This document shows, in pieces, positions 42,260 through 51,302 of a stretch of 64,000 bases of DNA (position 1 is its first letter; each line of letters starts with the position of its first letter). The translations under genes and the position numbers were made by a program. The stretch is from SHLQ01 sp964562985. Lineage in GTDB: Bacteria; Actinomycetota; Acidimicrobiia; Acidimicrobiales; SHLQ01. The notes below the pieces were generated by a model. It had not been told where the DNA came from and searched no databases. It saw nothing but the letters and a program-made list of their open reading frames with translations. The DNA is taken from assembly GCA_964562985.1 (NCBI GenBank), contig CAZLWE010000003.1:41374-105373 (forward strand). Direction: 5' to 3'.

Positions 42260-44998
42260 CTACCTTGCGGCGAGTTCAGCGGAAAATACTTCGTGGAAAT
42301 CGCGCCGTTCGAACAGCTCGAGCTTGCCACCGGCTGTCGCGTTGTAGATCGCGCGGCCATCCGCCTCGTACATGACCTTTGCGAGTTGGTAGTTGTTCAT
42401 CACACGATCCAACTTCGGGTCTTTCCACGTCTTGCCTTTGCCGAAGTAGTCCTTGTGGAAGTGATTCGGGTCGTCCTCGGTAGAGGTGATCAAATCGCCT
42501 TCGACCTTCGCCGAGTCGGGAATCGTGTAGCTGAAGTCCATACCGATGAGGTACACCTCAGAAAAGCCCATGTAGTAGGCCAGCTGCAGATTGATGATCG
42601 TTACCGACTGGCCGCAATACAGCCGTTGGCTCGCATCCGTTGAGAACCGAGGGACGCAGAAGTTCGGTGACTCTTTGGCATAGAAGCCACGGTTCATCGT
42701 GAAGAAGGTGACGCCGCCAAGCGAGCCCTCTTCAACGGGAACGTTTCCGTACAGGTCTCGATAGATCGTGGGAAAGAACTTGTGCCCCGCGCCGTAGCCC
42801 TTGATGGCTTCGAGGTTCTCCTTCATGACTGAGGTGTCCTCGACGACGTAGTAGCTCAGGGGGTAATCGATGGCTTCGGCATAGAAGATTCCGTTGACGC
42901 CGATGGTGTACTCGTCTCGAAGACGACCCAATTCCAAATCGTTAAGGGACGGGCCATTGCCGATGATCACGCAGCGCTCCCCAGCGTGCTTGTTGTGAAA
43001 CTCGCTGATGTCGGTGATATCGGCGGGGAGCGTCGGGTACTCCTCGGTCAGTGCGAGCGCGGCGAGGCGAACATCGCTGTGGCGACGCATGCTCTGGGTT
43101 GGTGAATCGCCCAAGGCACCGGCGATCTCATCGGCCGAAGTTGCTACGACGTCGCACGCGGTGGATGCACTCTCGTCCAGACGGAAGACTTCGTCTTCCT
43201 CGTGTCGCAATTCAACCTTCGTTGCTCCGGCATCGGCGGCAGCATCCAATACGTCGGTCACCGTCGGCCCGTAGGGCCATGACGCGACGACAACCCTTGG
43301 CGTGGCTCCGCCGAGGCTCCACTGGTTGAGCGACATGCGTTCGCCGGTCCATGAGGAGTCCAAGACCTCTGCGACTCCACTCGCTCCATTGAGGACGTTG
43401 ACCTCAACGACGACCACTCGGTGCTCACCGACGAGGTCTTGTCCGACCGTGGCCATGTGGCGCGCCTGGGCCGCGTTTGCGGGCACGAACGCAATATCGA
43501 TTCCAGGGGCCCGATGGGAGGCGGCTTCGCTCGCCTCGCTGCTCTCCGCATGCTCCTCGAGCATTTGGAGGAGTTCTTCGCGAATCGGCTCGACCTTGCC
43601 CCCCAGGTACGCAAACCCCTTCGCATCGAGGGTGAACGCCCGGCGAATGCCTTGATCAAGCAGGTTGGGAACCCGAAGGTTTCGCTCAGCGACCGGCCAA
43701 AGCTCTGGATCGATCTGATCGAGGGACGCGGCCAACTGTTCGTCGTCCTTGGTGAGGTGGGCCATCCCGATGAATTGCAATACTCGCTCGGCCATCTTGA
43801 GTTTGTGCTGATAATGACCGAGCGGTTGATCGAAGACGAAGGGCGTGTCGGGAATGATCGACGCCGGGTCCAGTGGCTCGTGGACACTTCCCAGTAGTCG
43901 CTCGGCCTCGCCGAGATGTTGCCCGGGCATTGCGCGTACCATGCTCCCCTTCTTCTGCCGATACACGGCCAAGATCGTGGGGATTCCACGGAATACGTAC
44001 CCGTGTCGCATGAGCCGCTGCCAGTACTCCCAATCCTCTGCACCGTGGCGCATCGACTCGTCGAAACCCCCGAAGCGCTGTAGTACTTCAGTGCGAAGCA
44101 GGGGTGCGTGACAATTGAACGGGCACGCGCCCTCGGCGTTGAGATGATCGGCGAAGCTATGACGAAGCTTCGCCGGCGATGAGGAACCAGCTTCGGCGTA
44201 GGTGATGTGTTCGCTGACATGTTCCATGCCGCTATACACACCAACGACCTCGGGTGACTCAGTGAACCGAATGAGATTGCGAAGGCGCTCTTCAAGGTTG
44301 TCCCGGTAGAAGAAGTCATCCCCATCGAGGAAGCACACATAGGGGGTTTCCGCGAGGCGAAGCCCGGTGTTTCGGCTCGCGCTCAATCCCGAGTTGACCC
44401 CATGACGCACAACGTGGAATCGCGGATCCCCGCCGATCTTCGCGAGGGCGACGGCCACCGAGTCATCCGTCGATGCATCATCGACGACGATCGCGACGAA
44501 ATTCTCGAAAGTCTGCGCCTTGAGGCCAGCGATCGCGTCTCCGATGAAGCGCGACTCGTTGAAGCACGGCACGACAACGGTGACCAATGGATCGTCGCCA
44601 GCGCTATCGGTGGCGATTTGATAGAGCGACATAATCTCGCCGGTGACGACCGCGCTATTGACCTCTCTGGGCTTATCTGCGGCCAGCTGGCCAAGACGTT
44701 TCTGTACCCCGCCGATCTGGTTCTCGAAGGTCTGGTCTCGTCTCTCAGCGTGCTCGAGCCGTTCTTCGGTTGCGGCGATGCGAGCCTCACGTGCGTTGGA
44801 GGCGTCGGTCAACGAGGCGATCCGGCGACCAGCGAGCGAATGCAAGAGCAGAAGCGGGCCAAGGCTTGCAACACCCAGGAGCGCCGACCACCACGAGTCA
44901 AAGAAGAGCCCGATAAAGAGCAACACCGCCGATGCAACGATAAGCGGCAAACGCCACCCGAGGAAGTAGCGAAAAACGTGTCGAAGGGTGGCCTGCAT
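42260..44998 (-). CDS. Membrane-anchored GT2 glycosyltransferase fused to DUF115/GT42-like transferase domain
   Basis: 912 residues. Residues about 15-55 are one or two membrane helices (RLPLIVASAVLLFIGLFF), then a coiled coil (about 60-108, EARIAATEERLEHAE). A GT2 domain begins about 137 (LVTVVVPCFNESRFIGDAI; VVDDASTDDS; CFLDGDDFF). The middle part is unassigned. About 665-905 is a DUF115-type fold: CVIIGNGPSLNDLELGRL, YCGQSVTIINLQLAYYMG, EVYLIGMDFSY and NHFHKDYFGKGK, which align in order with motifs of GT42 sialyltransferases and Maf-type glycosyltransferases. The DUF115 part may use the CMP-sugar made by the 28620 gene (inference). A TAGACT box 8 nt before the ATG suggests a leaderless mRNA. 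Confidence 0.8.
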   Translation of the reverse strand: MQATLRHVFRYFLGWRLPLIVASAVLLFIGLFFDSWWSALLGVASLGPLLLLHSLAGRRIASLTDASNAREARIAATEERLEHAERRDQTFENQIGGVQKRLGQLAADKPREVNSAVVTGEIMSLYQIATDSAGDDPLVTVVVPCFNESRFIGDAIAGLKAQTFENFVAIVVDDASTDDSVAVALAKIGGDPRFHVVRHGVNSGLSASRNTGLRLAETPYVCFLDGDDFFYRDNLEERLRNLIRFTESPEVVGVYSGMEHVSEHITYAEAGSSSPAKLRHSFADHLNAEGACPFNCHAPLLRTEVLQRFGGFDESMRHGAEDWEYWQRLMRHGYVFRGIPTILAVYRQKKGSMVRAMPGQHLGEAERLLGSVHEPLDPASIIPDTPFVFDQPLGHYQHKLKMAERVLQFIGMAHLTKDDEQLAASLDQIDPELWPVAERNLRVPNLLDQGIRRAFTLDAKGFAYLGGKVEPIREELLQMLEEHAESSEASEAASHRAPGIDIAFVPANAAQARHMATVGQDLVGEHRVVVVEVNVLNGASGVAEVLDSSWTGERMSLNQWSLGGATPRVVVASWPYGPTVTDVLDAAADAGATKVELRHEEDEVFRLDESASTACDVVATSADEIAGALGDSPTQSMRRHSDVRLAALALTEEYPTLPADITDISEFHNKHAGERCVIIGNGPSLNDLELGRLRDEYTIGVNGIFYAEAIDYPLSYYVVEDTSVMKENLEAIKGYGAGHKFFPTIYRDLYGNVPVEEGSLGGVTFFTMNRGFYAKESPNFCVPRFSTDASQRLYCGQSVTIINLQLAYYMGFSEVYLIGMDFSYTIPDSAKVEGDLITSTEDDPNHFHKDYFGKGKTWKDPKLDRVMNNYQLAKVMYEADGRAIYNATAGGKLELFERRDFHEVFSAELAAR

Positions 44999-45181
44999 CG
45001 CCGTCGAGTCTATGACCTAAGACGCTTTGGGACGAGATACAGAATCAACGTTTGTTTGCAAAGCCCCCATCGAACGTTTGGCGGCATCCAGATTTGTGCC
45101 CCTGAGTGCCCTTCCCCGGAGGCGGAACGGGACGACCGCGTTGTTCGTGCCAAGCAACCACTGGGCCTAGGACTTTCTCGC

Positions 45182-45187
45182 TAGAGT
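45182..45187 (+). promoter_or_regulatory. -10 box for leaderless coiled-coil methyltransferase mRNA
   Basis: TAGAGT, 6 nt before ATG 45194. The 195-bp divergent region also holds a direct repeat AACGTTTG at 45047-45054 and 45073-45080 (26-bp period) that could be an operator. Confidence 0.45.
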
Positions 45188-45193
45188 TCGGGG

Positions 45194-46468
45194 ATGCTTT
45201 GGCTTGGTGTTGCTCTATTTGCCGTGGGTGCGATTGTCACCTTGGCACTCGCTGCAGCCCTCGGACGGGCACGGAGCGCCATTCGCATATTGCGTGGCGA
45301 CCAACTCGCGAGCGCTAATCGCCTCGTCGAGGTCGAAGCAGCCCATACCGAGCGGATGAACACACTCGAGAGTGCATTCACGACTCGCATAACGGAGTTG
45401 CAGCAAGCCAACCACGAGTTGCGCGAGGCACAGACCCAAGCGCAGGACAAACTGCGCAAGCGATCGGACAGTCTGGGAAGACGAATCAACGGCCAGAAGG
45501 AACGGGTCGACGGCACCCGCAAGCGACTCGATGGCGCGGAACAACGAATCGAGGGGATAAAGCGTCTTTCCGAAGCCAACCGAGAAGGTATTCAAGAGGC
45601 CAAAGACCGCACATCAATGCTGCGCAACGTGATCGATGAGCGCCACGAGGGAAGCCACAAGAGCCTCACGGTTCTCGGCGGCGAGATGGAGACCACAAGG
45701 AAACGAGTCTCCAATTCAATTATCCAATCCAAGGCTGACCGCGGTGAGCTCATTCACGGCTCACGAAGGGACGTCAGCGATGAAGAACGGAGCGTCCTGC
45801 TCGAAGCAATAGTCCCTGCGCTCGGCCTCGACTGGGTGGGTGAGCGCCACTTACGCTACCTCGAGCACGCGGTTCCATCGTTGGAGGCGCGGCTTCGCGG
45901 ACGGCTCGCAGCACCGACCGCATCAATGGCCCTACGTTCGCTGGTGGTCATGGCAGCGCCCGACCGGACGAAACTGCTTGAAATCGGCACCCTGTACGGT
46001 CTCTCCGCTGCATTTCTACACGAGGTCGTGCAGCCGCAAAAGGACGAGTTCCACCAGATCGTGATCGATCCGTTCTTTGGCTACTACGACCAGGACGAAC
46101 CGGACCTGTTCACGCCAATTCCGGTAGTTGAGGACGTCTTTGTAGAGAACATGCGGCGCGTCGGCGCGTCCTCCGAAGACTTCGACGTTGTTGTGGGACT
46201 CGCGGAAGATCCCTCGATTCGATCACAGTTTGATGGCAAGGAGTTCGACGTCCTGGTTATCGACGGAGACCACAGCTACGAAGGCGTGAAGCGTGATTAT
46301 GAGAAGTATGCCGGTCTGGTGAAGCAAGGCGGTTTCGTTATCATCGACGACTACAAGGGCCCATCGTGGCCTGAGGTCACCGAATTCGTCGACGAGTTCG
46401 TCTTCACCGACGATCGGTTTGAAATCCTGACGGGTGAACTCCGAACCGCGGTTGTCCGACGCCGATAA
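45194..46468 (+). CDS. Membrane-anchored coiled-coil protein with C-terminal methyltransferase domain
   Basis: 424 residues. Residues 1-25 are a single membrane helix (LGVALFAVGAIVTLALAAAL), then a long coiled coil of about 140 residues (heptads with QTQAQDKLRKRSD, RKRLDGAEQRIEG). From about 225 a class I methyltransferase of the Methyltransf_24 type: KLLEIGTLYGLSAAFLHE (motif I), IVIDPFFGY, VLVIDGDHSYEGVKRDY and FVIIDDYKGPSWPEV (metal-binding acidic residues). Divergent from the GT2-DUF115 protein, which has the same membrane-plus-coil start, so the two may assemble through their coils. Confidence 0.78.
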   Translation: MLWLGVALFAVGAIVTLALAAALGRARSAIRILRGDQLASANRLVEVEAAHTERMNTLESAFTTRITELQQANHELREAQTQAQDKLRKRSDSLGRRINGQKERVDGTRKRLDGAEQRIEGIKRLSEANREGIQEAKDRTSMLRNVIDERHEGSHKSLTVLGGEMETTRKRVSNSIIQSKADRGELIHGSRRDVSDEERSVLLEAIVPALGLDWVGERHLRYLEHAVPSLEARLRGRLAAPTASMALRSLVVMAAPDRTKLLEIGTLYGLSAAFLHEVVQPQKDEFHQIVIDPFFGYYDQDEPDLFTPIPVVEDVFVENMRRVGASSEDFDVVVGLAEDPSIRSQFDGKEFDVLVIDGDHSYEGVKRDYEKYAGLVKQGGFVIIDDYKGPSWPEVTEFVDEFVFTDDRFEILTGELRTAVVRRR

Positions 46469-46516
46469 CCCGATAGCACGACAAGGCCGACGCACTGCCT
46501 ATTCGGTAGGCGACTC

Positions 46517-47218
46517 TTAGGTCAGCAGCCCATCCCACCGGGCATCAAATGGGTGCTTTTGCCAGATGGCGACACCGGGCGTGTACCACGACACCGATGG
46601 GAAGTTGATCAAATTCCCGCCGTACTCCGACATGATCGTCGCCAATGCGCCATGGACCCGCTGATCCTCGTCTTCGTCGGCGATGCGATAGGTGTTGTCG
46701 AGAATCACCAGTCCGTTTCGGGTGAGCCTTTCGTGTACAGCTGCAAACTCTTCGAGCACGTCAACTACCAGGTGGGAACCATCTAAGAATGCCACCTGAA
46801 GCTCGTCGATCTCCTCGAGGACTCCCCCAAGAAGTGACTTGGCATCACCCAGATGCTGCGTCACTACATCGCTCACTCCAGCAGCGGCGATGTTGTGTTC
46901 GGCCCGCCCAAAGAAGTCCTCATCAATTTCGAACGTGTGCACATGTCCCGAAGCGGGTGAATCGAGAATCGCCTGAGCCAAAATGATCGTGCTTGAACCG
47001 TGGTTGGTTCCGGTTTCGATGATGGTGTTCGTGACCTCGTGATCCAGCGAGGTCATCACGAGGTAGTAGAGCAGGCCCCATCCGGGATATCCGATCGACC
47101 AACCGGATCGTTCCTTGGCCCCGGCGAGGTCACTGACGTCGTCGAGTTCGCGAAGATGTTCGTTCGGCAGAAGACGACGGTCGTAGTTGTATTGGCGAAA
47201 GAATTTGGGGTCGCGCAT
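46517..47218 (-). CDS. Class I SAM methyltransferase (Methyltransf_24 / CmcI-like)
   Basis: 233 residues from ATG 47218. TIIETGTNHGSSTIILAQAI is motif I, VHTFEIDEDFFGRAE the second, VAFLDGSHLVVDVLEEFAAV and LVILDNTYRIADEDEDQR the metal/acid strands. This group methylates hydroxyls of sugars and natural products. A TAGCGT box on the minus strand (47231-47226), 7 nt before the ATG, points to a leaderless start in preference to the GTG at 47227. Convergent with the coiled-coil methyltransferase. Confidence 0.8.
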   Translation of the reverse strand: MRDPKFFRQYNYDRRLLPNEHLRELDDVSDLAGAKERSGWSIGYPGWGLLYYLVMTSLDHEVTNTIIETGTNHGSSTIILAQAILDSPASGHVHTFEIDEDFFGRAEHNIAAAGVSDVVTQHLGDAKSLLGGVLEEIDELQVAFLDGSHLVVDVLEEFAAVHERLTRNGLVILDNTYRIADEDEDQRVHGALATIMSEYGGNLINFPSVSWYTPGVAIWQKHPFDARWDGLLT

Positions 47219-47225
47219 CCGCAAC

Positions 47226-47231
47226 ACGCTA
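47226..47231 (-). promoter_or_regulatory. -10 box for leaderless methyltransferase mRNA
   Basis: TAGCGT on the minus strand, 7 nt before ATG 47218. Confidence 0.45.
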
Positions 47232-47287
47232 GCGGGTGCGGGTCCCGAATTATGCCGCTCGTCAACGTGGCCCGCTGACGCTGCGAA

Positions 47288-48433
47288 CTACCCCGAGGCC
47301 AGAGTCGAATTGAACTCGTCACGAAGCTCCGCGAGAGCCTCCTCATCCAGCTCGATGTCGGACCCGAGATCGGGATCCGCGCATCCCGCCAGTCCACCTC
47401 CGCCGCCGCTCGAACGCAGCCCAAAGCTTGGTTCTACGAAGCCGCTGCCGGGATCGTCTGTCGTGAACCAGCGTTCGACGGCAGCCGCGATGGCTTGGGC
47501 AGATGCCTCTTGCAACTCACCACTGCGAAGCAGGTCGACCTCTTGTTCGTTACCCAGGAAGGCCATTTCAGCGAGGACCGCAGGTATTTGTGGAAGCCGG
47601 ATCATGCCGTAGAAGTCGGCTCCGGTATCGGCGTTGGGTCGGTAGGTCGCACCCGCATCGCTACCAGCGAACCACTCAATATCGAACTGGCTGAAGATCT
47701 CACGCGTTTCCTCCACGAGAAGGCCAGCGAAGCGCGAGGACTGGGGCGCATTCTGTTGGTAGTACACCTCCACTCCGGAGACGTCAGAGAACGGGATGTT
47801 GGTGTCGGTACCTTGATGGTGGATGCTCACCAGCAGTTCTGCATCAACGCTCTCGGCAATCTCCACGCGGGTTACCAGTGGAACCCGGAAGTCGTCGTAC
47901 CGTGTCAAGAGAACCTCGAATCCGCGGTCCTCTAGTAGCTCCTCGGCGCGAAGTGCGACCTCGAAGTTCACGTCCTTCTCCGCGATCCCGTCATCGGTCA
48001 CCGCACCCGGTTCAAAGCCACCGTGCCCCGGATCGAGCACCACATGGACCCGATCGGTGGTGTCTCCACCATCGACCACCGCTACCCCTTGACATGGGGT
48101 CCGGACGACCAACCCTTCGGCCACCTCGGAGAGGACTGGCGCGACGACATCGGTGTCGGTACGAATTGCGCGAGCGACGCCGTCGAGGTTGAGCGGAGGA
48201 GCGATGGTCGTCGTTGTTGTTGTCGTCGTAGTGGTGGTGGTCGTGCTGGTGGTGGAAGACGTTGATGGAGTGACGACGGCTCGTGTAGTCGTTTGCTCAG
48301 GCTCGGACCCGCACGCGGCCGCCACCAGCGTAAGAACAATGAAGATGATCCAGTACGGCCGAGCAATGTCGACGGTCTGTTTCGCCTTCTTCAAACCGTG
48401 GTGCATAGCCTTCAGTCTTGTGTGAGACGCCAT
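47288..48433 (-). CDS. N-acetylmuramoyl-L-alanine amidase, lipoprotein with Thr-rich linker
   Basis: 381 residues (ATG at 48406 is a plausible shorter start). A hydrophobic signal ending in the lipobox LVAAAC-GS tethers it to the outer face of the membrane. A Thr-rich linker (mostly Thr between residues about 58-77) follows. The Amidase_3 domain has zinc ligands in VLDPGHGG (His), IAEKDVNFEVA (Glu) and LVSIHHQG (His), and the catalytic Glu in VLAEMAFLGN. It cleaves the peptide stem from muramic acid during division or wall turnover. The simple-sequence DNA coding the linker is visible near 48190-48250. Confidence 0.92.
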   Translation of the reverse strand: MASHTRLKAMHHGLKKAKQTVDIARPYWIIFIVLTLVAAACGSEPEQTTTRAVVTPSTSSTTSTTTTTTTTTTTTTIAPPLNLDGVARAIRTDTDVVAPVLSEVAEGLVVRTPCQGVAVVDGGDTTDRVHVVLDPGHGGFEPGAVTDDGIAEKDVNFEVALRAEELLEDRGFEVLLTRYDDFRVPLVTRVEIAESVDAELLVSIHHQGTDTNIPFSDVSGVEVYYQQNAPQSSRFAGLLVEETREIFSQFDIEWFAGSDAGATYRPNADTGADFYGMIRLPQIPAVLAEMAFLGNEQEVDLLRSGELQEASAQAIAAAVERWFTTDDPGSGFVEPSFGLRSSGGGGGLAGCADPDLGSDIELDEEALAELRDEFNSTLASG

Positions 48434-48619
48434 TTCCCGCTGAGACCACCGACAGTAGCCGCAAACGGCGCTCTATCTTCGGCACTCCTTCACCGATATC
48501 AACTCATAGGCAAAGAATATTTACGGAATGCGCGAACGACTTACCGGGTTCTTTGATTTGCGTTCACCAAACAGCAGCTCCTCCCCCGGTTCGGTGAGCC
48601 AGAAAGGCTGAATCAAACA

Positions 48620-49012
48620 ATGAGCACCGTAGACATCACCACAGATCAATTCGAGGAGACCGTCCTCGCGGATGGCATCGTCCTAGTTGACTTCTGGGCG
48701 AGCTGGTGCGGGCCGTGTCGATCATTCGCACCGGTATATGAGTCCGCTGCAGAGAAGCACTCCGACGTGACGTTCGCCAAGGTCGATACCGAAGCCGAGC
48801 AGGCGCTAGCTGGAGGTCTTGGAATCCAGTCGATCCCGACGATCATGGCCTTCCGCGACGGAATCCAGGTCTTCTCCCAGCCGGGAGCGCTACCCGAAGC
48901 AGCCCTCGAGGGCCTGATCTCCCAGATCCAAGCGCTGGACATGGACGCCGTACGTGAAGAGATAGCGAACCACGAGTCCGAGCACGTCCATGGGGCGTCC
49001 TGCAACCACTAG
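48620..49012 (+). CDS. trxA: Thioredoxin with His/Cys-containing C-terminal tail
   Basis: 130 residues. VLVDFWASWCGPCRSFAPVYE has the redox pair WCGPC, VTFAKVDTEAEQALAGGLGIQSIPTIMAFRDG holds the cis-Pro loop (SIPT). The domain is complete at about 108 residues, after which a 20-residue tail ends in ESEHVHGASCNH, rich in His and with one Cys. A metal-binding or regulatory role for the tail is possible. AAAGG site before ATG. It ends in a strong terminator shared with sucD. Confidence 0.93.
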   Translation: MSTVDITTDQFEETVLADGIVLVDFWASWCGPCRSFAPVYESAAEKHSDVTFAKVDTEAEQALAGGLGIQSIPTIMAFRDGIQVFSQPGALPEAALEGLISQIQALDMDAVREEIANHESEHVHGASCNH

Positions 49013-49051
49013 AACTGTAATTACACCCGCCCGCAACGCGAACCAAAACAC

Positions 49052-49080
49052 AACACCCCGGCCCAGTGGGCCGGGGTGTT
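49052..49080. terminator. Bidirectional intrinsic terminator trxA / sucD
   Basis: Perfect 13-bp stem AACACCCCGGCCC / GGGCCGGGGTGTT with a 3-nt AGT loop, followed by T's on the plus strand and preceded by A's (T's on the other strand). Lies between the converging trxA and sucD. Confidence 0.9.
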
Positions 49081-49116
49081 TCGCGTTCGGGTGAAGATGT
49101 CGATCGAGCGGGTGGT

Positions 49117-50001
49117 TTAGAGCCCTGCGACAACCTCGGCCATCAGGTCGCCAGCTTCGGTGGGGTTGAGCCCTACCTTCACGCCGGCGTCGCGCAGCGC
49201 ATCCATCTTCGCGGCGGCGGTGCCTTTGCCTCCAGAAACGATGGCGCCAGCGTGGCCCATCTTCTTTCCGGGTGGTGCGGTGACGCCAGCGACGTAGCTA
49301 ACAACGGGCTTCGACACGTTGTTCGCGATGTACTCAGCCGCTTCTTCTTCAGCTGATCCACCGATCTCGCCGATCATCATGATCGCCTTGGTTTCGGGGT
49401 CGGCCTCGAAAGCTTCGAGACAATCGATGAAGTTGGTGCCAGGAACTGGGTCGCCACCGATGCCAACCGAGGTGGTGACGCCAATGTCCTTTTCCTTCAG
49501 TTCGTACACCGCCTGGTAGGTGAGCGTTCCTGAGCGACTTACCACGCCAACCGGTCCGCCAGGCTTTGCGATGTGGCCAGCGGTAATGCCGATGTTTGCC
49601 TTACCGGGGCTGATAATGCCCGGACAGTTCGGCCCGAGGAGGCGGGTGTTCGGGAAGTCGGACTTGAGCTTGTTGTAGAACCACGCCTCGTCGTGCATAG
49701 GCACGCCTTCGGTAATTACGACGACCAGTTCCATGCCGGCCTCAGCCGCTTCCATGACCGCGCCCTTCACGGCGACCGGGGGCACGAAAACGCATGACGC
49801 GGTGCATCCCGTCTCCGCCTTGGCCTCTGCGACGGAGCCGAAGATGGGCATGCCATCAACTTCGGTTCCTGCCTTCTTTGGGTGGGTACCGCCCACGATC
49901 TGCGTGCCGTACTCGCGGTTCAAATTGCCGTAGTAACGGCCGGTGCTTCCGGTCAAGCCTTGGTAGACGACCTTGGTGTTCTCATCGAGAAAAATTGCCA
50001 T
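49117..50001 (-). CDS. sucD: Succinate-CoA ligase, alpha subunit
   Basis: 294 residues. VVYQGLTGSTGRYYG and GGTHPKKAG form the CoA-binding Rossmann domain, RLLGPNCPGIISPGKANIGI is the conserved CPG loop, and the phosphohistidine lies in KKMGHAGAIVSGGKGTA. Works with SucC to make ATP or GTP from succinyl-CoA in the TCA cycle. Downstream of sucC by 31 bp, ending at the shared terminator. Confidence 0.97.
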   Translation of the reverse strand: MAIFLDENTKVVYQGLTGSTGRYYGNLNREYGTQIVGGTHPKKAGTEVDGMPIFGSVAEAKAETGCTASCVFVPPVAVKGAVMEAAEAGMELVVVITEGVPMHDEAWFYNKLKSDFPNTRLLGPNCPGIISPGKANIGITAGHIAKPGGPVGVVSRSGTLTYQAVYELKEKDIGVTTSVGIGGDPVPGTNFIDCLEAFEADPETKAIMMIGEIGGSAEEEAAEYIANNVSKPVVSYVAGVTAPPGKKMGHAGAIVSGGKGTAAAKMDALRDAGVKVGLNPTEAGDLMAEVVAGL

Positions 50002-50032
50002 TGTTCAATAGTCCTATTCAGTCGTTCGTGTT

Positions 50033-51175
50033 TCAGCCTGCGACGAGCGAGACGGCCTTCTCGGCGGCGCTCAACATCGTCGTTTCCATCATCAATGCAT
50101 CGCCGAGATGTGGGGCGAGCATCTCGCGTCCCTGCTGCGCGTTTGTGCCATCTAGGCGAATGACGATCGGGCTATCGAGGTTGACCCGCTCCATCGCTTC
50201 GATAATGCCTTGGGCAACTTCCTCACCTCGAGTGATGCCGCCGAAGATGTTGATGAAGATCGACTTCACGTTGGGGTCGTTGTTGATGACCTCGAGCGCG
50301 CCGGCCATGACGTCGGCGTTTGCACCGCCACCGATGTCGAGGAAGTTCGCCGGCTTGCCACCGACCTGGTTAACAACGTCAAGCGTGCTCATCGCAAGCC
50401 CCGCGCCGTTTGCGATTACGCCGACAGAACCGTCGAGGCCAACGTATTGAAGGCCCTTGGCGTGGGCTGCGGCTTCACGCTCATCGCGGGTTTGTGTCTC
50501 GTCGTATTGCTCGTAGTCAGGATGACGGAATTCGGAGTTCCCATCGAGGGTGACCTTCGAATCGAGAACGTGAACTTCTCCGCCCGGAGTAAGAATCAGG
50601 GGGTTGATCTCAACCGAATCAGCGTCGCCCTCGGTGTATGCGGTGTAGAGCTTGCCGAGCACGTCTACCGCTCCTTCGACCGCGGCGTCGGGCAGCTTGG
50701 CTTCAGCGATCCATGATCGAAGCGTTTCTTCGCTGAGACCCTCGACCGGGTCGATCCAGATGCGAGCGATCTTCTCGGGCGTCTTTTCGGCAACAGCCTC
50801 AATGTCGACGCCACCCTCGGCGGAAAGCATGCCGAGATGCAGCTTCTTCGAACGGTCGAGCAGGAAGCTGGCGTAGTACTCCTCGGCGATGTCGCTGGCC
50901 TTCTCGATCCAGATGCGCTTGACGATGTGACCCTTGATGTCGAGACCAAGGATGTTCTCGGAGTGCTCCTTTACGGCATCGATGTCGGCAGCGAACTTCA
51001 CACCACCGGCCTTACCACGACCTCCGGTGTGCACTTGGGCCTTGACCATAACTGGCACACCCAACTCCTCGGCCGCGGCGACGGCCTCCTCCACAGAAAA
51101 GGCGATCTTCCCAGGCGATACGGGCATTCCGTACTGCGCAAAGAACTCTTTGCCTTGATACTCGAACAGGTCCAC
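50033..51175 (-). CDS. sucC: Succinate-CoA ligase, beta subunit
   Basis: 380 residues from GTG 51175 (VDLFEYQGKEFFAQYG), which has an AGAAGAGAG site; a longer open frame to 51226 lacks the family N-terminus. The ATP-grasp part has VMVKAQVHTGGRGKAGGVKFA, and the ligase part SVEINPLILTP, YVGLDGSVGVIANGAGLAMSTLD and FLDIGGGANADV. First gene of sucCD, with an inverted repeat GGCGTT-N8-AACGCC about 30 bp upstream. Confidence 0.97.
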   Translation of the reverse strand: MDLFEYQGKEFFAQYGMPVSPGKIAFSVEEAVAAAEELGVPVMVKAQVHTGGRGKAGGVKFAADIDAVKEHSENILGLDIKGHIVKRIWIEKASDIAEEYYASFLLDRSKKLHLGMLSAEGGVDIEAVAEKTPEKIARIWIDPVEGLSEETLRSWIAEAKLPDAAVEGAVDVLGKLYTAYTEGDADSVEINPLILTPGGEVHVLDSKVTLDGNSEFRHPDYEQYDETQTRDEREAAAHAKGLQYVGLDGSVGVIANGAGLAMSTLDVVNQVGGKPANFLDIGGGANADVMAGALEVINNDPNVKSIFINIFGGITRGEEVAQGIIEAMERVNLDSPIVIRLDGTNAQQGREMLAPHLGDALMMETTMLSAAEKAVSLVAG

Positions 51176-51202
51176 TGATCTCTCTTCTCGTAGATGTCTT
51201 AC

Positions 51203-51222
51203 GGCGTTTAATTTCGAACGCC
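51203..51222. promoter_or_regulatory. Inverted repeat upstream of sucCD
   Basis: GGCGTT (51203-51208) / AACGCC (51217-51222) with an 8-nt spacer, in the divergent region between sucC and the Rieske-like gene. Candidate operator for one or both; no regulator known from the window. Confidence 0.4.
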
Positions 51223-51302
51223 ACAAGCGATACTAGATGGATAGGTTGCGGTTCCCGTTCGATCGAGCGCGAACGTTTCAGAACAGTAAGAAGGCGAGTC
51301 AC

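Noticed and set aside
46497..46511. Small hairpin GCCTA-N5-TAGGC between convergent methyltransferase genes
   Set aside because: Only 5 bp of stem and no T-run; too weak to call a terminator.
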